From CAKOSP01 sp964372145 (GTDB taxonomy: Bacteria > Bacillota_I > Bacilli_A > RF39 > UBA660), in assembly GCA_964372145.1 (NCBI GenBank), contig CAYJPM010000003.1, forward strand, positions 1-56,574: 56,574 bases of DNA. Direction: 5' to 3'. Positions 1 through 7,982 of this stretch are shown piece after piece. The translations under genes and the position numbers were made by a program. Position 1 is the stretch's first letter. Every line of letters begins with the position of its first letter. A model generated the notes under the pieces. That model worked only from the letters and a program-made list of their open reading frames with translations. It did no database searches and was not told the DNA's origin.

Positions 1-936
1 ACCGCAATTTAATCCATGCAAGGCTGATATATTTGGAATCAAATCGTAAATATCACTTTTTGATACATTTTCTTTTTGATATAATTTTTCAAGTTCATCA
101 AATATATAAGCTGTTTTTGCTAAAGCATTTTCATATAAATTTACAAAATTATTTGTAGTAATAAATTCTCCTGTCATAGGATTTAATATTTGATCACTAT
201 TCGTATTTAAGTAATAATCTATTTCGGATAGCGTTCTGTTACAAGAAAATGAGTTTGCTCCCATAAAATATTTATCTAGGTAATTAAATAAATAGTATTT
301 TAGTTTTGTACTGTCATCTCTACATAATTTTATCTGATAATACATTTGTCTGGACGCTTCATAAAATTTATTTCCAATATTATTCTTATTATAAACTTGT
401 TCAAAAGTAGTATTTAAAAGATCAATCATACCTTTATCCATAATATTTCTATCTACTTTAAAATCATCGCTTATTTTTGTTATATTTTCTTTTTCTTCTT
501 TTATTTTCATCATGTATAAATCTAATAAGCATTCCGCAATTCCATGTTCCCAATTATTTCTACCCTTTATTGGTGAATGATCTCCACATAAATATATAAT
601 ATATGGATGCGTATATGCATCTAATATATGGTGGGAAATGTATCCAGCACCTATAAATAATCTTATTTTTTCTTCTTCTATTTTTTCTCTTTCAATTGCG
701 TTTTTTATATATGTATATACGAAGTCTTGAAATTTATAATTTTGCAAATCATCTGCATCTTTTATATTTTGTTTTAATAATTTAGAATTCCATAATTTAT
801 AAAAATTATGATAAATTAATAAATCATGACCTTGTGCATATATACTATACTTATCCCAATTTTTATAACTATCTGCATTAGCAATTTTATCTTTTAGTTC
901 ATTATAGAATATATTATGAGTTTTTAATGCTGGCAT
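1..936 (-). CDS. Zn-dependent phospholipase C-like protein (3' end outside window)
   Basis: The frame is open from an ATG at 936 to the window edge (312 codons, no stop), so the C-terminus is missing. The start follows an AAGGAAA ribosome site. I read an N-terminal MPALKTHNIF, then AQGHDLLIYHNF, HHILDAYTHPYI and NNWEHGIAE. These spaced His/Asp/Glu residues resemble the zinc ligands of the zinc-dependent phospholipase C family (PF00882 type). Bacillota homologues of this layout are uncharacterised, and I see no signal peptide, so a cytoplasmic or unusual location is possible. It overlaps the upstream amidase gene by 23 bases and is probably co-transcribed with it. The family call is from motifs only; the substrate is unknown. 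Confidence 0.7.
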   Translation of the reverse strand, partial: MPALKTHNIFYNELKDKIANADSYKNWDKYSIYAQGHDLLIYHNFYKLWNSKLLKQNIKDADDLQNYKFQDFVYTYIKNAIEREKIEEEKIRLFIGAGYISHHILDAYTHPYIIYLCGDHSPIKGRNNWEHGIAECLLDLYMMKIKEEKENITKISDDFKVDRNIMDKGMIDLLNTTFEQVYNKNNIGNKFYEASRQMYYQIKLCRDDSTKLKYYLFNYLDKYFMGANSFSCNRTLSEIDYYLNTNSDQILNPMTGEFITTNNFVNLYENALAKTAYIFDELEKLYQKENVSKSDIYDLIPNISALHGLNCG

Positions 937-1570
937 TTAATTTCCTTTCTCGAACATATTCGTTTAATCCAATTATATCTTCGTCTGTATAATCATAAGT
1001 AGTAAAATTATCTATAAAATCTTTTATTTTACCTTCGAATATTATTTTATCTTGTAAATATTCATAATAATCAAATGGTTTTATGTTGTAAGTTTCTCTG
1101 TCTTCGAAGTAATTGATATTAGAATCTTTTAAAATTTTTGCAATCCATTCAGAACAAAAAAAACGATAATCATTAGGAATTCCATCCGCTATTATTAGCA
1201 TAGATATTAAACCTAGGAAATTAAAATTATACAATTCTTTCTTTTTCCAATATTTTTCAATTATTCCATTTAAAATTTTATATTGTTCATTTGTAACTTC
1301 TAATCTTATTATAGCTATTTTACTTTTATCCAAATTTCTTTGAAACATACCTTCTCTTATGTTTTCATTTATTAATCCAGAATCAAACATATTCTTTGGG
1401 TTTCTTCTAGCAAATGATTTCATTTCATCAAATTTGTTATTAAGAGATATTGATGCGTGCGAATACTCATAACCTTCATGGACATTCCAAAATTTCATCA
1501 AACCTCTAATTTTTATTAAACTTCCTGCAAAAGTCCCTATTGAACTTAAAACTATATATATATTTTCCAT
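914..1570 (-). CDS. YiiX/YycO-type permuted papain-like amidase (hypothetical)
   Basis: A 218-residue protein. I start it at the ATG at 1570 because GGGGG lies 5 bases upstream; an in-frame ATG 12 codons earlier has no ribosome site. IYIVLSSIGTFAGSLIKI at the N-terminus, a YSHASISL segment with the likely catalytic His, and FFCSEWIAKIL with the likely Cys are in the order expected for the permuted NlpC/P60-like (C92, YiiX/YaeF) fold. Family members act on amide or lipid bonds in the cell envelope, but the substrate here is unknown. The gene has its own sigma-A-type promoter and is followed by the phospholipase-like gene, which it overlaps. A joint role in lipid or wall processing is inference. 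Confidence 0.65.
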   Translation of the reverse strand: MENIYIVLSSIGTFAGSLIKIRGLMKFWNVHEGYEYSHASISLNNKFDEMKSFARRNPKNMFDSGLINENIREGMFQRNLDKSKIAIIRLEVTNEQYKILNGIIEKYWKKKELYNFNFLGLISMLIIADGIPNDYRFFCSEWIAKILKDSNINYFEDRETYNIKPFDYYEYLQDKIIFEGKIKDFIDNFTTYDYTDEDIIGLNEYVRERKLNASIKNS

Positions 1571-1594
1571 TTTACCCCCAACTTTTCTGCAACT

Positions 1595-1623
1595 ATTGTA
1601 ACACATCAGATACTTTTTGTCAA
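1595..1623 (-). promoter_or_regulatory. Sigma-A promoter for the amidase/phospholipase pair
   Basis: On the minus strand, TTGACA (1618-1623), a 17-base spacer and TACAAT (1595-1600). It lies 25 bases before the chosen start at 1570 and just after the terminator of the upstream transglycosylase gene, so the pair is an independent transcription unit. Confidence 0.75.
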
Positions 1624-1643
1624 ATTTATTATTAAAAATAAAA

Positions 1644-1671
1644 AAACTAAATTTATAATTAAATTTAGTTT
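1644..1671 (-). terminator. Rho-independent terminator of the transglycosylase operon
   Basis: A 12-base perfect stem (1644-1655 with 1660-1671) and a 4-base loop, followed on the minus strand by a T-rich tract (A-run 1631-1643 on the plus strand). It overlaps the stop codon at 1670-1672. Confidence 0.75.
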
Positions 1672-3067
1672 ACATTTTATGCTTATATGGAACAAAATCT
1701 TTAAAAGTCATATCATTATAATCAAATCTTTCATCCATAAACATTCCATATTCACCAATATAATATCTATATACGTTAGAAATATAATTTGGATCTCCAT
1801 ATCTTGTATATCCTGAATTTATCATATAATCAATCGCTGTCGAATTTCTATCTTTAATAAATTGCGGTAAATTATCAATATAACTTAGATATTCCGGAGA
1901 AAATAGACCAAGTTCTGTTACAAATTCTTCTACGTTAAAGTTTTCTTTATATTCTTCAGCAGTTATATTTTTATCATAGGCAATTTTATCTAAAATCATA
2001 TCAACCGCGCCTCTTCCCATGTTATAACTTTGAAGCATCAAATACATATTACCGTTATAATAATCGTAATTTGTTTGAAGTTCCATAGCTGCGATTGTAG
2101 CACTTGTTTTTGTATCTCCGACATTATCTTTAGTATATTTTATTGTATCAGTTTCATTAGTATTGAAATTATATCCGGAATTTTCTCTTTCTTGACCTTC
2201 AGCGATTTCTATTTGAAAAATACCTGCGGCATATCCATTCGAACTTATATTTCTCAACAATGTTTCTTGCATACCTATACTATATAATAAGTACGGGTCT
2301 ATTCCATATTCAAGAGCTTGATCAAATACTATTTTTCCCTCTTCTGAATTAATAAATGGTAAAAGAATATCTGAATGTGTTTGGTCTAATTTTGAACCAA
2401 ATGATAAACCATCACTGTTTACAAACTCAATTACATCAAGTCTAGATTCTAAATTATATAATTCATTAATCAGTTCAGCATAGTACTCTTCACGCTTTGC
2501 TTTGTATACATCATACTTATTTATAACTTTTATTGAATCTAATTTTTCTTCAACACTTTCTATTTGCTCTTTGTTCTTTTTTTGGCTTTCAATTATTAAT
2601 TTATTTAATTTCAGACCACCTTGAATCATAGTAATAGTTACTGCACCAGCCAATATTAGTGGTTTTATCCTATTAACAATTTCATTCAATTTATATTTTT
2701 TTATTTTCTCATCAATTTTCAAAAATATTTTATCCGAAATTTCTTTATTGTTGATATTATAAATTTCGTCATTGTGTGATTTTATATAATTATTGATTTT
2801 TTGTATAATTGAATTATTTTTATTTTGCTTATCTAAGTAATTACTAGGTATTGCTAACATATTATTCTCTCCAACTAATAAATAATTGTTTGTCAGTTTA
2901 TCTATATATATGTCTTCAACTTCACCTAATTCTTTTAAAACTATATTATAACTATTATAAAAATCCGTAATTTTAATATGTTTATTTGTTTTTTTATTAT
3001 AAATAAACACAACCACTTTTTTTTGCTGTTCATCGTAATATATTTTCGTTACTTTCTTTAATTCCAT
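1670..3067 (-). CDS. Membrane-anchored lytic transglycosylase-like protein, divergent from lexA
   Basis: I choose the ATG at 3067 (465 residues) because GGAG lies 8 bases upstream; earlier in-frame ATGs (up to 3124) lack a ribosome site. Layout: a cytoplasmic N-terminal region of about 130 residues, one membrane segment (about 135-153, LILAGAVTITMIQGGL), a Lys/Glu-rich coiled-coil stretch, then an SLT-like domain (about 240-400). In that domain SIGMQETLLRN (probable catalytic Glu), GYAAGIFQIE and LQSYNMGRGAVDM resemble the lysozyme-like transglycosylase fold. It would cut glycan strands outside the membrane. It follows a 51-residue membrane protein, and the promoter of the pair carries a LexA box, so SOS induction is inferred. 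The N-terminal region matches nothing I recognise. Confidence 0.7.
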   Translation of the reverse strand: MELKKVTKIYYDEQQKKVVVFIYNKKTNKHIKITDFYNSYNIVLKELGEVEDIYIDKLTNNYLLVGENNMLAIPSNYLDKQNKNNSIIQKINNYIKSHNDEIYNINNKEISDKIFLKIDEKIKKYKLNEIVNRIKPLILAGAVTITMIQGGLKLNKLIIESQKKNKEQIESVEEKLDSIKVINKYDVYKAKREEYYAELINELYNLESRLDVIEFVNSDGLSFGSKLDQTHSDILLPFINSEEGKIVFDQALEYGIDPYLLYSIGMQETLLRNISSNGYAAGIFQIEIAEGQERENSGYNFNTNETDTIKYTKDNVGDTKTSATIAAMELQTNYDYYNGNMYLMLQSYNMGRGAVDMILDKIAYDKNITAEEYKENFNVEEFVTELGLFSPEYLSYIDNLPQFIKDRNSTAIDYMINSGYTRYGDPNYISNVYRYYIGEYGMFMDERFDYNDMTFKDFVPYKHKM

Positions 3068-3116
3068 ATAAATCTCCATATTATTTATATTATCATATAT
3101 AGATATATTAATCAAA

Positions 3117-3272
3117 CTATTCATTAACTGCTAAGATATTATTTTGTATAGTTGATACTTCATTTAATTGTTCAAATCTTGCATTTACTATTATTACACA
3201 TATTATAATAAATATATAAAATAATATAATTCCTCCATAATTTTTAATTTGTTCATTAATTGTTTTTGTCAT
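3117..3272 (-). CDS. Small single-pass membrane protein, predicted SOS-regulated
   Basis: A 51-codon ORF (ATG at 3272, TAG at 3117-3119) with an AGAAGG site 6 bases upstream. The protein begins MTKTINEQIKNYGG, has one hydrophobic helix (about 14-30, IILFYIFIIICVIIVNA), then a short polar tail ending LAVNE. Its promoter has a LexA box exactly in the -35/-10 spacer and faces lexA. In Bacillus subtilis the same divergent position holds yneA, an SOS-induced division inhibitor that also has an N-terminal membrane helix; Caulobacter SidA is a 29-residue SOS membrane inhibitor. I see no sequence similarity to either, so an inhibitor role is inference from position, size and regulation. Confidence 0.65.
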   Translation of the reverse strand: MTKTINEQIKNYGGIILFYIFIIICVIIVNARFEQLNEVSTIQNNILAVNE

Positions 3273-3293
3273 ACTGTACCTTCTTTCAAATTA

Positions 3294-3322
3294 ATAATAA
3301 CACAAACAATCGTTCGTGTAAA
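3294..3322 (-). promoter_or_regulatory. Promoter of the small membrane protein/transglycosylase operon
   Basis: TTTACA (3317-3322), a 17-base spacer and TATTAT (3294-3299) on the minus strand. The spacer contains LexA box 1, so bound LexA would block RNA polymerase. Confidence 0.7.
3303..3316. promoter_or_regulatory. LexA (SOS) box 1
   Basis: CAAACAATCGTTCG, which differs at one base from the Gram-positive SOS consensus CGAAC-N4-GTTCG. It lies inside the spacer of the minus-strand promoter. Its centre is 28 bp from the centre of box 2. Confidence 0.75.
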
Positions 3323-3330
3323 TACCAAAC

Positions 3331-3344
3331 TAAACATATGTTTG
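3331..3344. promoter_or_regulatory. LexA (SOS) box 2
   Basis: TAAACATATGTTTG, a perfect 12-base palindrome core (AAACATATGTTT) matching the Gram-positive SOS box CGAACATATGTTCG with substitutions at the outer positions. It overlaps the -35 of the lexA promoter, which fits autorepression. Confidence 0.7.
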
Positions 3345-3370
3345 ACTTTTTTGTATTTTTGTAGTAAAAT
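3342..3370 (+). promoter_or_regulatory. lexA promoter
   Basis: TTGACT (3342-3347), 17-base spacer, TAAAAT (3365-3370); the lexA ATG follows 19 bases later behind AGGTGAT. LexA box 2 overlaps the -35. Confidence 0.75.
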
Positions 3371-3389
3371 TTATATAGGTGATAATTAA

Positions 3390-4001
3390 ATGATAACAAA
3401 AAGACAGGCAGAAGTATTGGACTTCATAAAAAAATACATTGCTGGTAATGGTTTTCCTCCAGCTATAAGAGAAATTTGTGCAGGTTTAGGATTAAACAGT
3501 CCCGCTACAGTATTTACTCATGTTAAAAATTTAGAAAATTTAGGATATTTAAAATCTTCTAACAATAAATCTCGAACTATTGAATTATTAGTTGAAAATG
3601 AATATTTAGAAAAAGATGAAAGTGTTGTTAAAGTTCCTCTTTTAGGAAAAATAACTGCTGGTAATCCTATTACCGCTATCGAGCAACCAAATGAGTTTTT
3701 TGATTTACCAGTAAATTTAATTCCTAATAATGGTGAGGTTTTCACTTTACATGTTTCTGGAGAATCTATGATAAATAAAGGAATATATGATAATGACTTT
3801 GTTATTATTAAGAGACAAAATAATGCTAAAAATGGTGACGTTGTTGTTGCGATGACAGATGAAAATGAAGTTACTCTTAAAACATTTTATAAAGAAAATA
3901 ATTATTTCAGACTTCAACCGGAAAATGATACAATGGATCCAATAATATTAAATAATGTTCAAATATTAGGTATTGCTATAGGATTATATAGAAAACTATA
4001 A
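3390..4001 (+). CDS. lexA: LexA repressor
   Basis: 203 residues, the usual LexA length. It is the SOS transcriptional repressor, which cleaves itself when stimulated by RecA-ssDNA. The N-terminal winged helix-turn-helix (1-65) begins MITKRQAEVLDFIKKYI. The cleavage site is Ala90-Gly91 (KITAGNP), the catalytic Ser is Ser126 (GESM) and the catalytic Lys is Lys164 (TLKTF), all at the spacing seen in Bacillus LexA (DinR). An AGGTGAT ribosome site precedes the ATG. Two LexA boxes upstream indicate autorepression and control of the divergent wall/membrane operon. It ends in a bidirectional terminator shared with the rhomboid gene. Confidence 0.97.
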   Translation: MITKRQAEVLDFIKKYIAGNGFPPAIREICAGLGLNSPATVFTHVKNLENLGYLKSSNNKSRTIELLVENEYLEKDESVVKVPLLGKITAGNPITAIEQPNEFFDLPVNLIPNNGEVFTLHVSGESMINKGIYDNDFVIIKRQNNAKNGDVVVAMTDENEVTLKTFYKENNYFRLQPENDTMDPIILNNVQILGIAIGLYRKL

Positions 4002-4027
4002 AAAAAGACACTTGATGTGTCTTTTTT
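4001..4027. terminator. Bidirectional terminator between lexA and rhomboid gene
   Basis: An 11-base perfect stem (4001-4011 with 4017-4027), loop TTGAT, A-run on one side and T-run on the other, so it can end both convergent transcripts. Confidence 0.8.
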
Positions 4028-5177
4028 AATGAAATAATATCATATATATTAAAAACGAAATATATATTATTAAAACAATTATTGAATTCAATGATTCTTT
4101 TAAATCTTTTTTACCTTTTAGTCCTATTGCGGAAGTTATTAAATAACCTCCTATTAAACCTCCAATATGTGCTGCTATGTCGACATTAAGTATAAACATA
4201 CCTACAATTAGATTTATTAATATTATAGGTATTATCTGAGTTTTAAGTGCATTACCTAAATATAATCTATAGTGATAACCTAAATATAGAAGTGAACCTA
4301 ACATACCAAATATTGCACCTGAAGCTCCCATCGACACTATATTATCTGCTAAAAATACACTAGATAACATTGAACCACTAATTCCACTAACAATATATAC
4401 TATTAAAAATTTTAATTTTCCTAAATAATTTTCTACTTGTTTACCTATTATATAAAGTGAGTACATATTTACTAATAAATGAAATAATCCATAATGTATA
4501 AAAATACTAGTAAATAATCTCCAAAATTCTCCATTTGTTAAGTTAACTACATTATTCGCACCAAAAGCCATAAGTGTATTTAAATCAGTAGATCCATCTC
4601 CGATAATAATAGTTAATAAATACATTATTATGCAAATAATAATTATTAAATATGTAATAATTATTTTTTTTGATCTAAATACATCTTCATATATTTTGTT
4701 ATCTTTCTCTGTTTTATTGTTTATATCATTTGTTACATTGATTATTAAATCTAAATTGTTAGCATTTTTTACTAATTCTTTTTTTATTTTTGGAAATATA
4801 TTAATTAAATCATTATTTTTAACAATTTCATTTACATTTGTTATATTTATAGTAGTAATCGCTTTTACTTCTTTTATAGTTACCCTACTTGCTATATCAA
4901 CACATATATTTAAAGTATTTACTGATAGTGACAATGTTCTTTTTTTAATTTGTTTAGCAACATGTTTAACTTTTGCCAAATCAAATTCTAGTTGCTCATC
5001 ATTATGTATATAACCAGAGTTAATTCTAATTATTTTATATGGACCATTTAAATTCTCTAACCATATTTCGTTTTTGGCTCCTTGTACTACTATAGGAGAA
5101 TAATTTTCTTTTGTTACAAAATAATGAACTAAACTCATTATTATTTGATCTTTATTGCTTATAGAAATGTTTGACAT
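4026..5177 (-). CDS. Rhomboid family intramembrane serine protease (GluP/YqgP-like)
   Basis: I start at the ATG at 5177 (383 residues) because GGAGG lies 10 bases upstream; the ATG at 5198 has no such site. A soluble N-terminal domain of about 170 residues precedes six or seven membrane helices. The rhomboid signatures are HYGLFHLLVNM (helix 2), GASGAIFGMLG with the catalytic Ser, and AAHIGGLIGGYL with the catalytic His. This architecture matches Bacillus YqgP/GluP, which cleaves membrane proteins such as Mg2+ transporters and aids glucose export. A likely promoter (TTTACT, 17 bases, TAAAAT) lies just upstream on the minus strand. Convergent with lexA. Confidence 0.9.
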   Translation of the reverse strand: MSNISISNKDQIIMSLVHYFVTKENYSPIVVQGAKNEIWLENLNGPYKIIRINSGYIHNDEQLEFDLAKVKHVAKQIKKRTLSLSVNTLNICVDIASRVTIKEVKAITTINITNVNEIVKNNDLINIFPKIKKELVKNANNLDLIINVTNDINNKTEKDNKIYEDVFRSKKIIITYLIIIICIIMYLLTIIIGDGSTDLNTLMAFGANNVVNLTNGEFWRLFTSIFIHYGLFHLLVNMYSLYIIGKQVENYLGKLKFLIVYIVSGISGSMLSSVFLADNIVSMGASGAIFGMLGSLLYLGYHYRLYLGNALKTQIIPIILINLIVGMFILNVDIAAHIGGLIGGYLITSAIGLKGKKDLKESLNSIIVLIIYISFLIYMILFH

Positions 5178-5241
5178 GTTGACATCTGCCTCCAGCATAT
5201 ATTTTACTATAAAACATATATTTAGTAAAGGAGTGATTATA

Positions 5242-5574
5242 GTGATAATTTATATTATTTTTTATTTTATTTCGTTTTCCTTATTTACTTTTAATATATT
5301 AAGAATTATAACGTCTAATATTAGTAATATTAATAATATATTATTTTATTATATTTCAATCTATTTATTAATACTAATACTTCCTATATATTTATATATA
5401 TTTAAATCAATTATGCTTTGTAATTTGATTTCTTTATTCATATTGTTTTTTTCTGCTCTTCTTACATTTCAAATAAAAGAAAAAAAACAAAATCACTTTT
5501 GTTTTACTTTACCATTTTGTTTATTTAATTATTATACATTTTGTTATTTTTTAGCACTTAATCTAAATCTTTAA
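5242..5574 (+). CDS. Hypothetical hydrophobic protein, GTG start
   Basis: A 110-residue ORF starting at a GTG that has AAAGGAG 8 bases upstream. It is almost entirely hydrophobic, with three or four predicted membrane segments, and ends in a short polar-aromatic tail. It sits divergently from the rhomboid gene and its last 17 bases run antisense into the 3' end of rluD. I recognise no family. AT-rich DNA readily produces hydrophobic ORFs, so the main support is the well-placed ribosome site and the otherwise unexplained 360-base gap. Confidence 0.4.
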   Translation: MIIYIIFYFISFSLFTFNILRIITSNISNINNILFYYISIYLLILILPIYLYIFKSIMLCNLISLFILFFSALLTFQIKEKKQNHFCFTLPFCLFNYYTFCYFLALNLNL

Positions 5575-6439
5575 TAAACTTTTTAAATTCTCCGCTTATT
5601 GGTAATTCAAAATGCATTTCTTCATTTGTTATCGGATGATTAAAATCTATACTAGTTGAGTGTAAAAATTGCCCATATTCAGATGCCACACCTAGTCCAT
5701 AAACTGGATCATTTACTATTGGATACCCTATATACTCTAGATGTACTCTAATTTGGTGAGTTCTACCTGTTTCTAATGATAAACGAACCAATGTATACTT
5801 TTTATATCTTTTAATCACTTTCAAATTAGTAACTGCATTTTTTCCTTTTTCATGCACTTCTTGTTTTCTAAAATCCTTACCACTTTTGCCTATTGGTGCA
5901 TTAATTTTAGCACTACTACTTGGAAATACACCATGAACAAGTGCGTAGTATTCTCTTTTTATTGTTTTATTTTTAAATCCTTCTGATAAAATTTCATGAG
6001 TTTTATTATTTTTAGCTACAAGCATCAATCCACTTGTATCTTTATCTAATCTATGTACAATTCCTACTCTGTTAGTACCACCTTCATCAGATAATTCATC
6101 TGTATAGTTTAATAAACCATTCACTAATGTGTTTTCATTATTACCATTTCCCGGATGAACTACTAAACCACTTGGTTTATTTATTACTATTAAATCGTTA
6201 TCTTCGTAAACTATATCTAACTTTATATCACTTTTTTTAAGTTCTGTTTCAACTATGAAACCATCTTTTACTTCAATTTCATCTTTTTCTGATACAACAT
6301 ATGATCCTTTTTTTACTTCACCATTTACATGAACATATCCTGCGTTAATCATTTTTTCTATTAAACTTCTAGAATATTCAGTATTATTACTAATACATTT
6401 ATCTAATCTAATATTATATTCTTTAATTTCTAACTTCAT
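5558..6439 (-). CDS. rluD: RluA/RluD family 23S rRNA pseudouridine synthase
   Basis: A 293-residue enzyme that converts uridines to pseudouridine in large-subunit rRNA. It has an N-terminal S4-like RNA-binding region (about 10-70) and the RluA catalytic motif GIVHRLDKDTSGLM, with the nucleophilic Asp in HRLDKDTSG, followed by TGRTHQIRVH. I take the ATG at 6439, 6 bases after AAGGAAG; the ATG two codons earlier touches the ribosome site. It overlaps the end of lspA by about 17 bases, the common lspA-rluD order of Bacillota. The exact target uridines cannot be assigned from sequence. Confidence 0.92.
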   Translation of the reverse strand: MKLEIKEYNIRLDKCISNNTEYSRSLIEKMINAGYVHVNGEVKKGSYVVSEKDEIEVKDGFIVETELKKSDIKLDIVYEDNDLIVINKPSGLVVHPGNGNNENTLVNGLLNYTDELSDEGGTNRVGIVHRLDKDTSGLMLVAKNNKTHEILSEGFKNKTIKREYYALVHGVFPSSSAKINAPIGKSGKDFRKQEVHEKGKNAVTNLKVIKRYKKYTLVRLSLETGRTHQIRVHLEYIGYPIVNDPVYGLGVASEYGQFLHSTSIDFNHPITNEEMHFELPISGEFKKFIKDLD

Positions 6440-6884
6440 TTTCATCTTCCTTTTTTATTACTGCTATCATTAATAGGAAAGTACCCACAACAATACACAT
6501 ATCTGCTAAGTTAAATACTGGGTATTCATAACTTCCAAATACAAATTTTAAATAATCTATTACATGTCCATATATAATTCTATCTATTAGGTTACCAATT
6601 AATCCACCTATAATCAATGAGAACGCTATTATATTTCTATTGTTCTTTTTAAAATTATTAATATATCTGTATATAAATACTAAAATCATTAAATTTATTA
6701 TAATTAATAAAAATATTTGATTATTTAATATACTAAAAGCAGCTCCTTTATTGTATACTTTATGTAACGAAAAAAAATTATCAATTATATTAATATTTTC
6801 TAATAAATAATTATCCACTACAATTTTTAGAATTTGATCTAAAACAATAATAATTAAACTAATTATAGCAATCTTTTTTTTCAT
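6423..6884 (-). CDS. lspA: Lipoprotein signal peptidase (signal peptidase II)
   Basis: A 153-residue membrane aspartyl protease that removes signal peptides from diacylated prolipoproteins. It has four membrane helices, NKGAAFSIL, GNLIDRIIYGHVIDYLKF and YPVFNLADMCIVVG; the Asp in HVID and in FNLAD are the expected catalytic pair. It lies between ylmC and rluD. No Shine-Dalgarno precedes the ATG; a TATAAT hexamer ends 6 bases before it, so the mRNA may be leaderless. Confidence 0.95.
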   Translation of the reverse strand: MKKKIAIISLIIIVLDQILKIVVDNYLLENINIIDNFFSLHKVYNKGAAFSILNNQIFLLIIINLMILVFIYRYINNFKKNNRNIIAFSLIIGGLIGNLIDRIIYGHVIDYLKFVFGSYEYPVFNLADMCIVVGTFLLMIAVIKKEDENEVRN

Positions 6885-6911
6885 GTATATATTATATCAT
6901 ATTTATTACAA

Positions 6912-7130
6912 TTATTTAACTAAAATTACATCTGAGCCTATTTTTACTATAGATGAAAAATTTATTGTATTATCTCCTCCTCTAAATACTTTTTTGAATA
7001 TTTTTTTCTGTTCTGTTGCGAATCTTATAACTTGACCATCAGTGTTTATTTCTGCATCTACAATTCTACCTAAATTTATTCCAGTTTCTAAATTTATTAT
7101 ATCCTTTTTTTGTAATTCACTTAAATTCAT
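6912..7130 (-). CDS. ylmC: YlmC/YmxH family PRC-barrel sporulation protein
   Basis: 72 residues, with the PRC-barrel-like pattern MNLSELQKKDIINLETGINLG near the N-terminus and a hydrophobic strand end VKIGSDVILVK. The YlmC/YmxH family is found almost only in endospore formers; its biochemical role is unclear. It sits right after sigG, as ylmC does in Bacillus. An AGGTGAT ribosome site lies 5 bases before the ATG. Confidence 0.85.
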   Translation of the reverse strand: MNLSELQKKDIINLETGINLGRIVDAEINTDGQVIRFATEQKKIFKKVFRGGDNTINFSSIVKIGSDVILVK

Positions 7131-7152
7131 ATTATCACCTATATAATTATAT

Positions 7153-7929
7153 TTAATTTATTAATTTTCTTACGTTTTTTATAGCAGATTTTTCTATTCT
7201 TGATACTTGAGCTTGACTTATATCTAGCGCCTTTGCAATTTCACTTTGAGTCATACCAATAATATATCTATTAACTAGAACATCTTTTTCTCGTCCTTTA
7301 ATTTCATTAAGTGCTTTTTTCATGGATATAATTGATTCTTTTAATAATTCATTATCTTTTATATCTGCAATTTTATCTTGTAAATATATAGTATCTCCTC
7401 CATCATTATATATTGGTTCATATAGTGATTTTGGATCTTTTAGAGAATCTAATGCATACCCTACTTGAAATTCCTCAATACCTAGGGATGAAGCTATTTC
7501 ATATGTCGATGGATTTATTCCATTTATTGCCATGTACTCATCTGTGTATTTTATTATTTGATAGGCTAAATCTTTTATACTTCGACTTACTCTAAGGGAA
7601 GTATTATCTCTAATATATCTTTTCATCTCCCCTATTATAAGTGGTACAGCATACGTACTTAATTGTAATCCATAAGATATATCAAAGTTGTCTATTGCTT
7701 TTATTAAACCTATTACACCTACTTGGAATAAATCATCTGAATTTATATTACTTCGATTAAATCTTTGTAAAATACTAAGTACCAATTTTAAATTACCATT
7801 AATTAACTCTTCTTTAGCATTTTCATCTCCTTCATTAAATTTTTTAAATAATTCAATCATTTCCTTGTTTTTTAAAACTTTAATTTTATTTGTATCTATA
7901 CCTGCGATATCTACTTTGTATTTTGTCAT
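7153..7929 (-). CDS. sigG: RNA polymerase sporulation sigma factor G
   Basis: 258 residues. Sigma-G directs late forespore gene expression. The N-terminal KVDIAGIDTNKIKVLKNKEM is characteristic of sigma-G. Region 2 (DLFQVGVIGLIKAIDNFD, STYAVPLIIGEMKRYIRD), region 3 and region 4 (LVNRYIIGMTQSEIAKALDIS) follow. The ATG has AAGGA 7 bases upstream. A possible forespore promoter precedes it: TGAATA (7974-7979) and CAATATA (7949-7955) separated by 18 bases, a weak sigma-F/G-like match. Unlike in Bacillus, an unrelated pilin-like gene separates it from sigE. Confidence 0.95.
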   Translation of the reverse strand: MTKYKVDIAGIDTNKIKVLKNKEMIELFKKFNEGDENAKEELINGNLKLVLSILQRFNRSNINSDDLFQVGVIGLIKAIDNFDISYGLQLSTYAVPLIIGEMKRYIRDNTSLRVSRSIKDLAYQIIKYTDEYMAINGINPSTYEIASSLGIEEFQVGYALDSLKDPKSLYEPIYNDGGDTIYLQDKIADIKDNELLKESIISMKKALNEIKGREKDVLVNRYIIGMTQSEIAKALDISQAQVSRIEKSAIKNVRKLIN

Positions 7930-7982
7930 AAAAAAATCCTTTCAAACTTATATTGCTAAGTCTAAAAAGATTTTATTCAAAT

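Noticed and set aside
2030..2287. Plus-strand ORF inside the transglycosylase gene
   Set aside because: It is antisense to a well-supported gene, has low-complexity composition and no ribosome site.
4630..5013. Plus-strand ORF antisense to the rhomboid gene
   Set aside because: Its hydrophobic translation is the mirror of an AT-rich coding strand; no ribosome site and no family.
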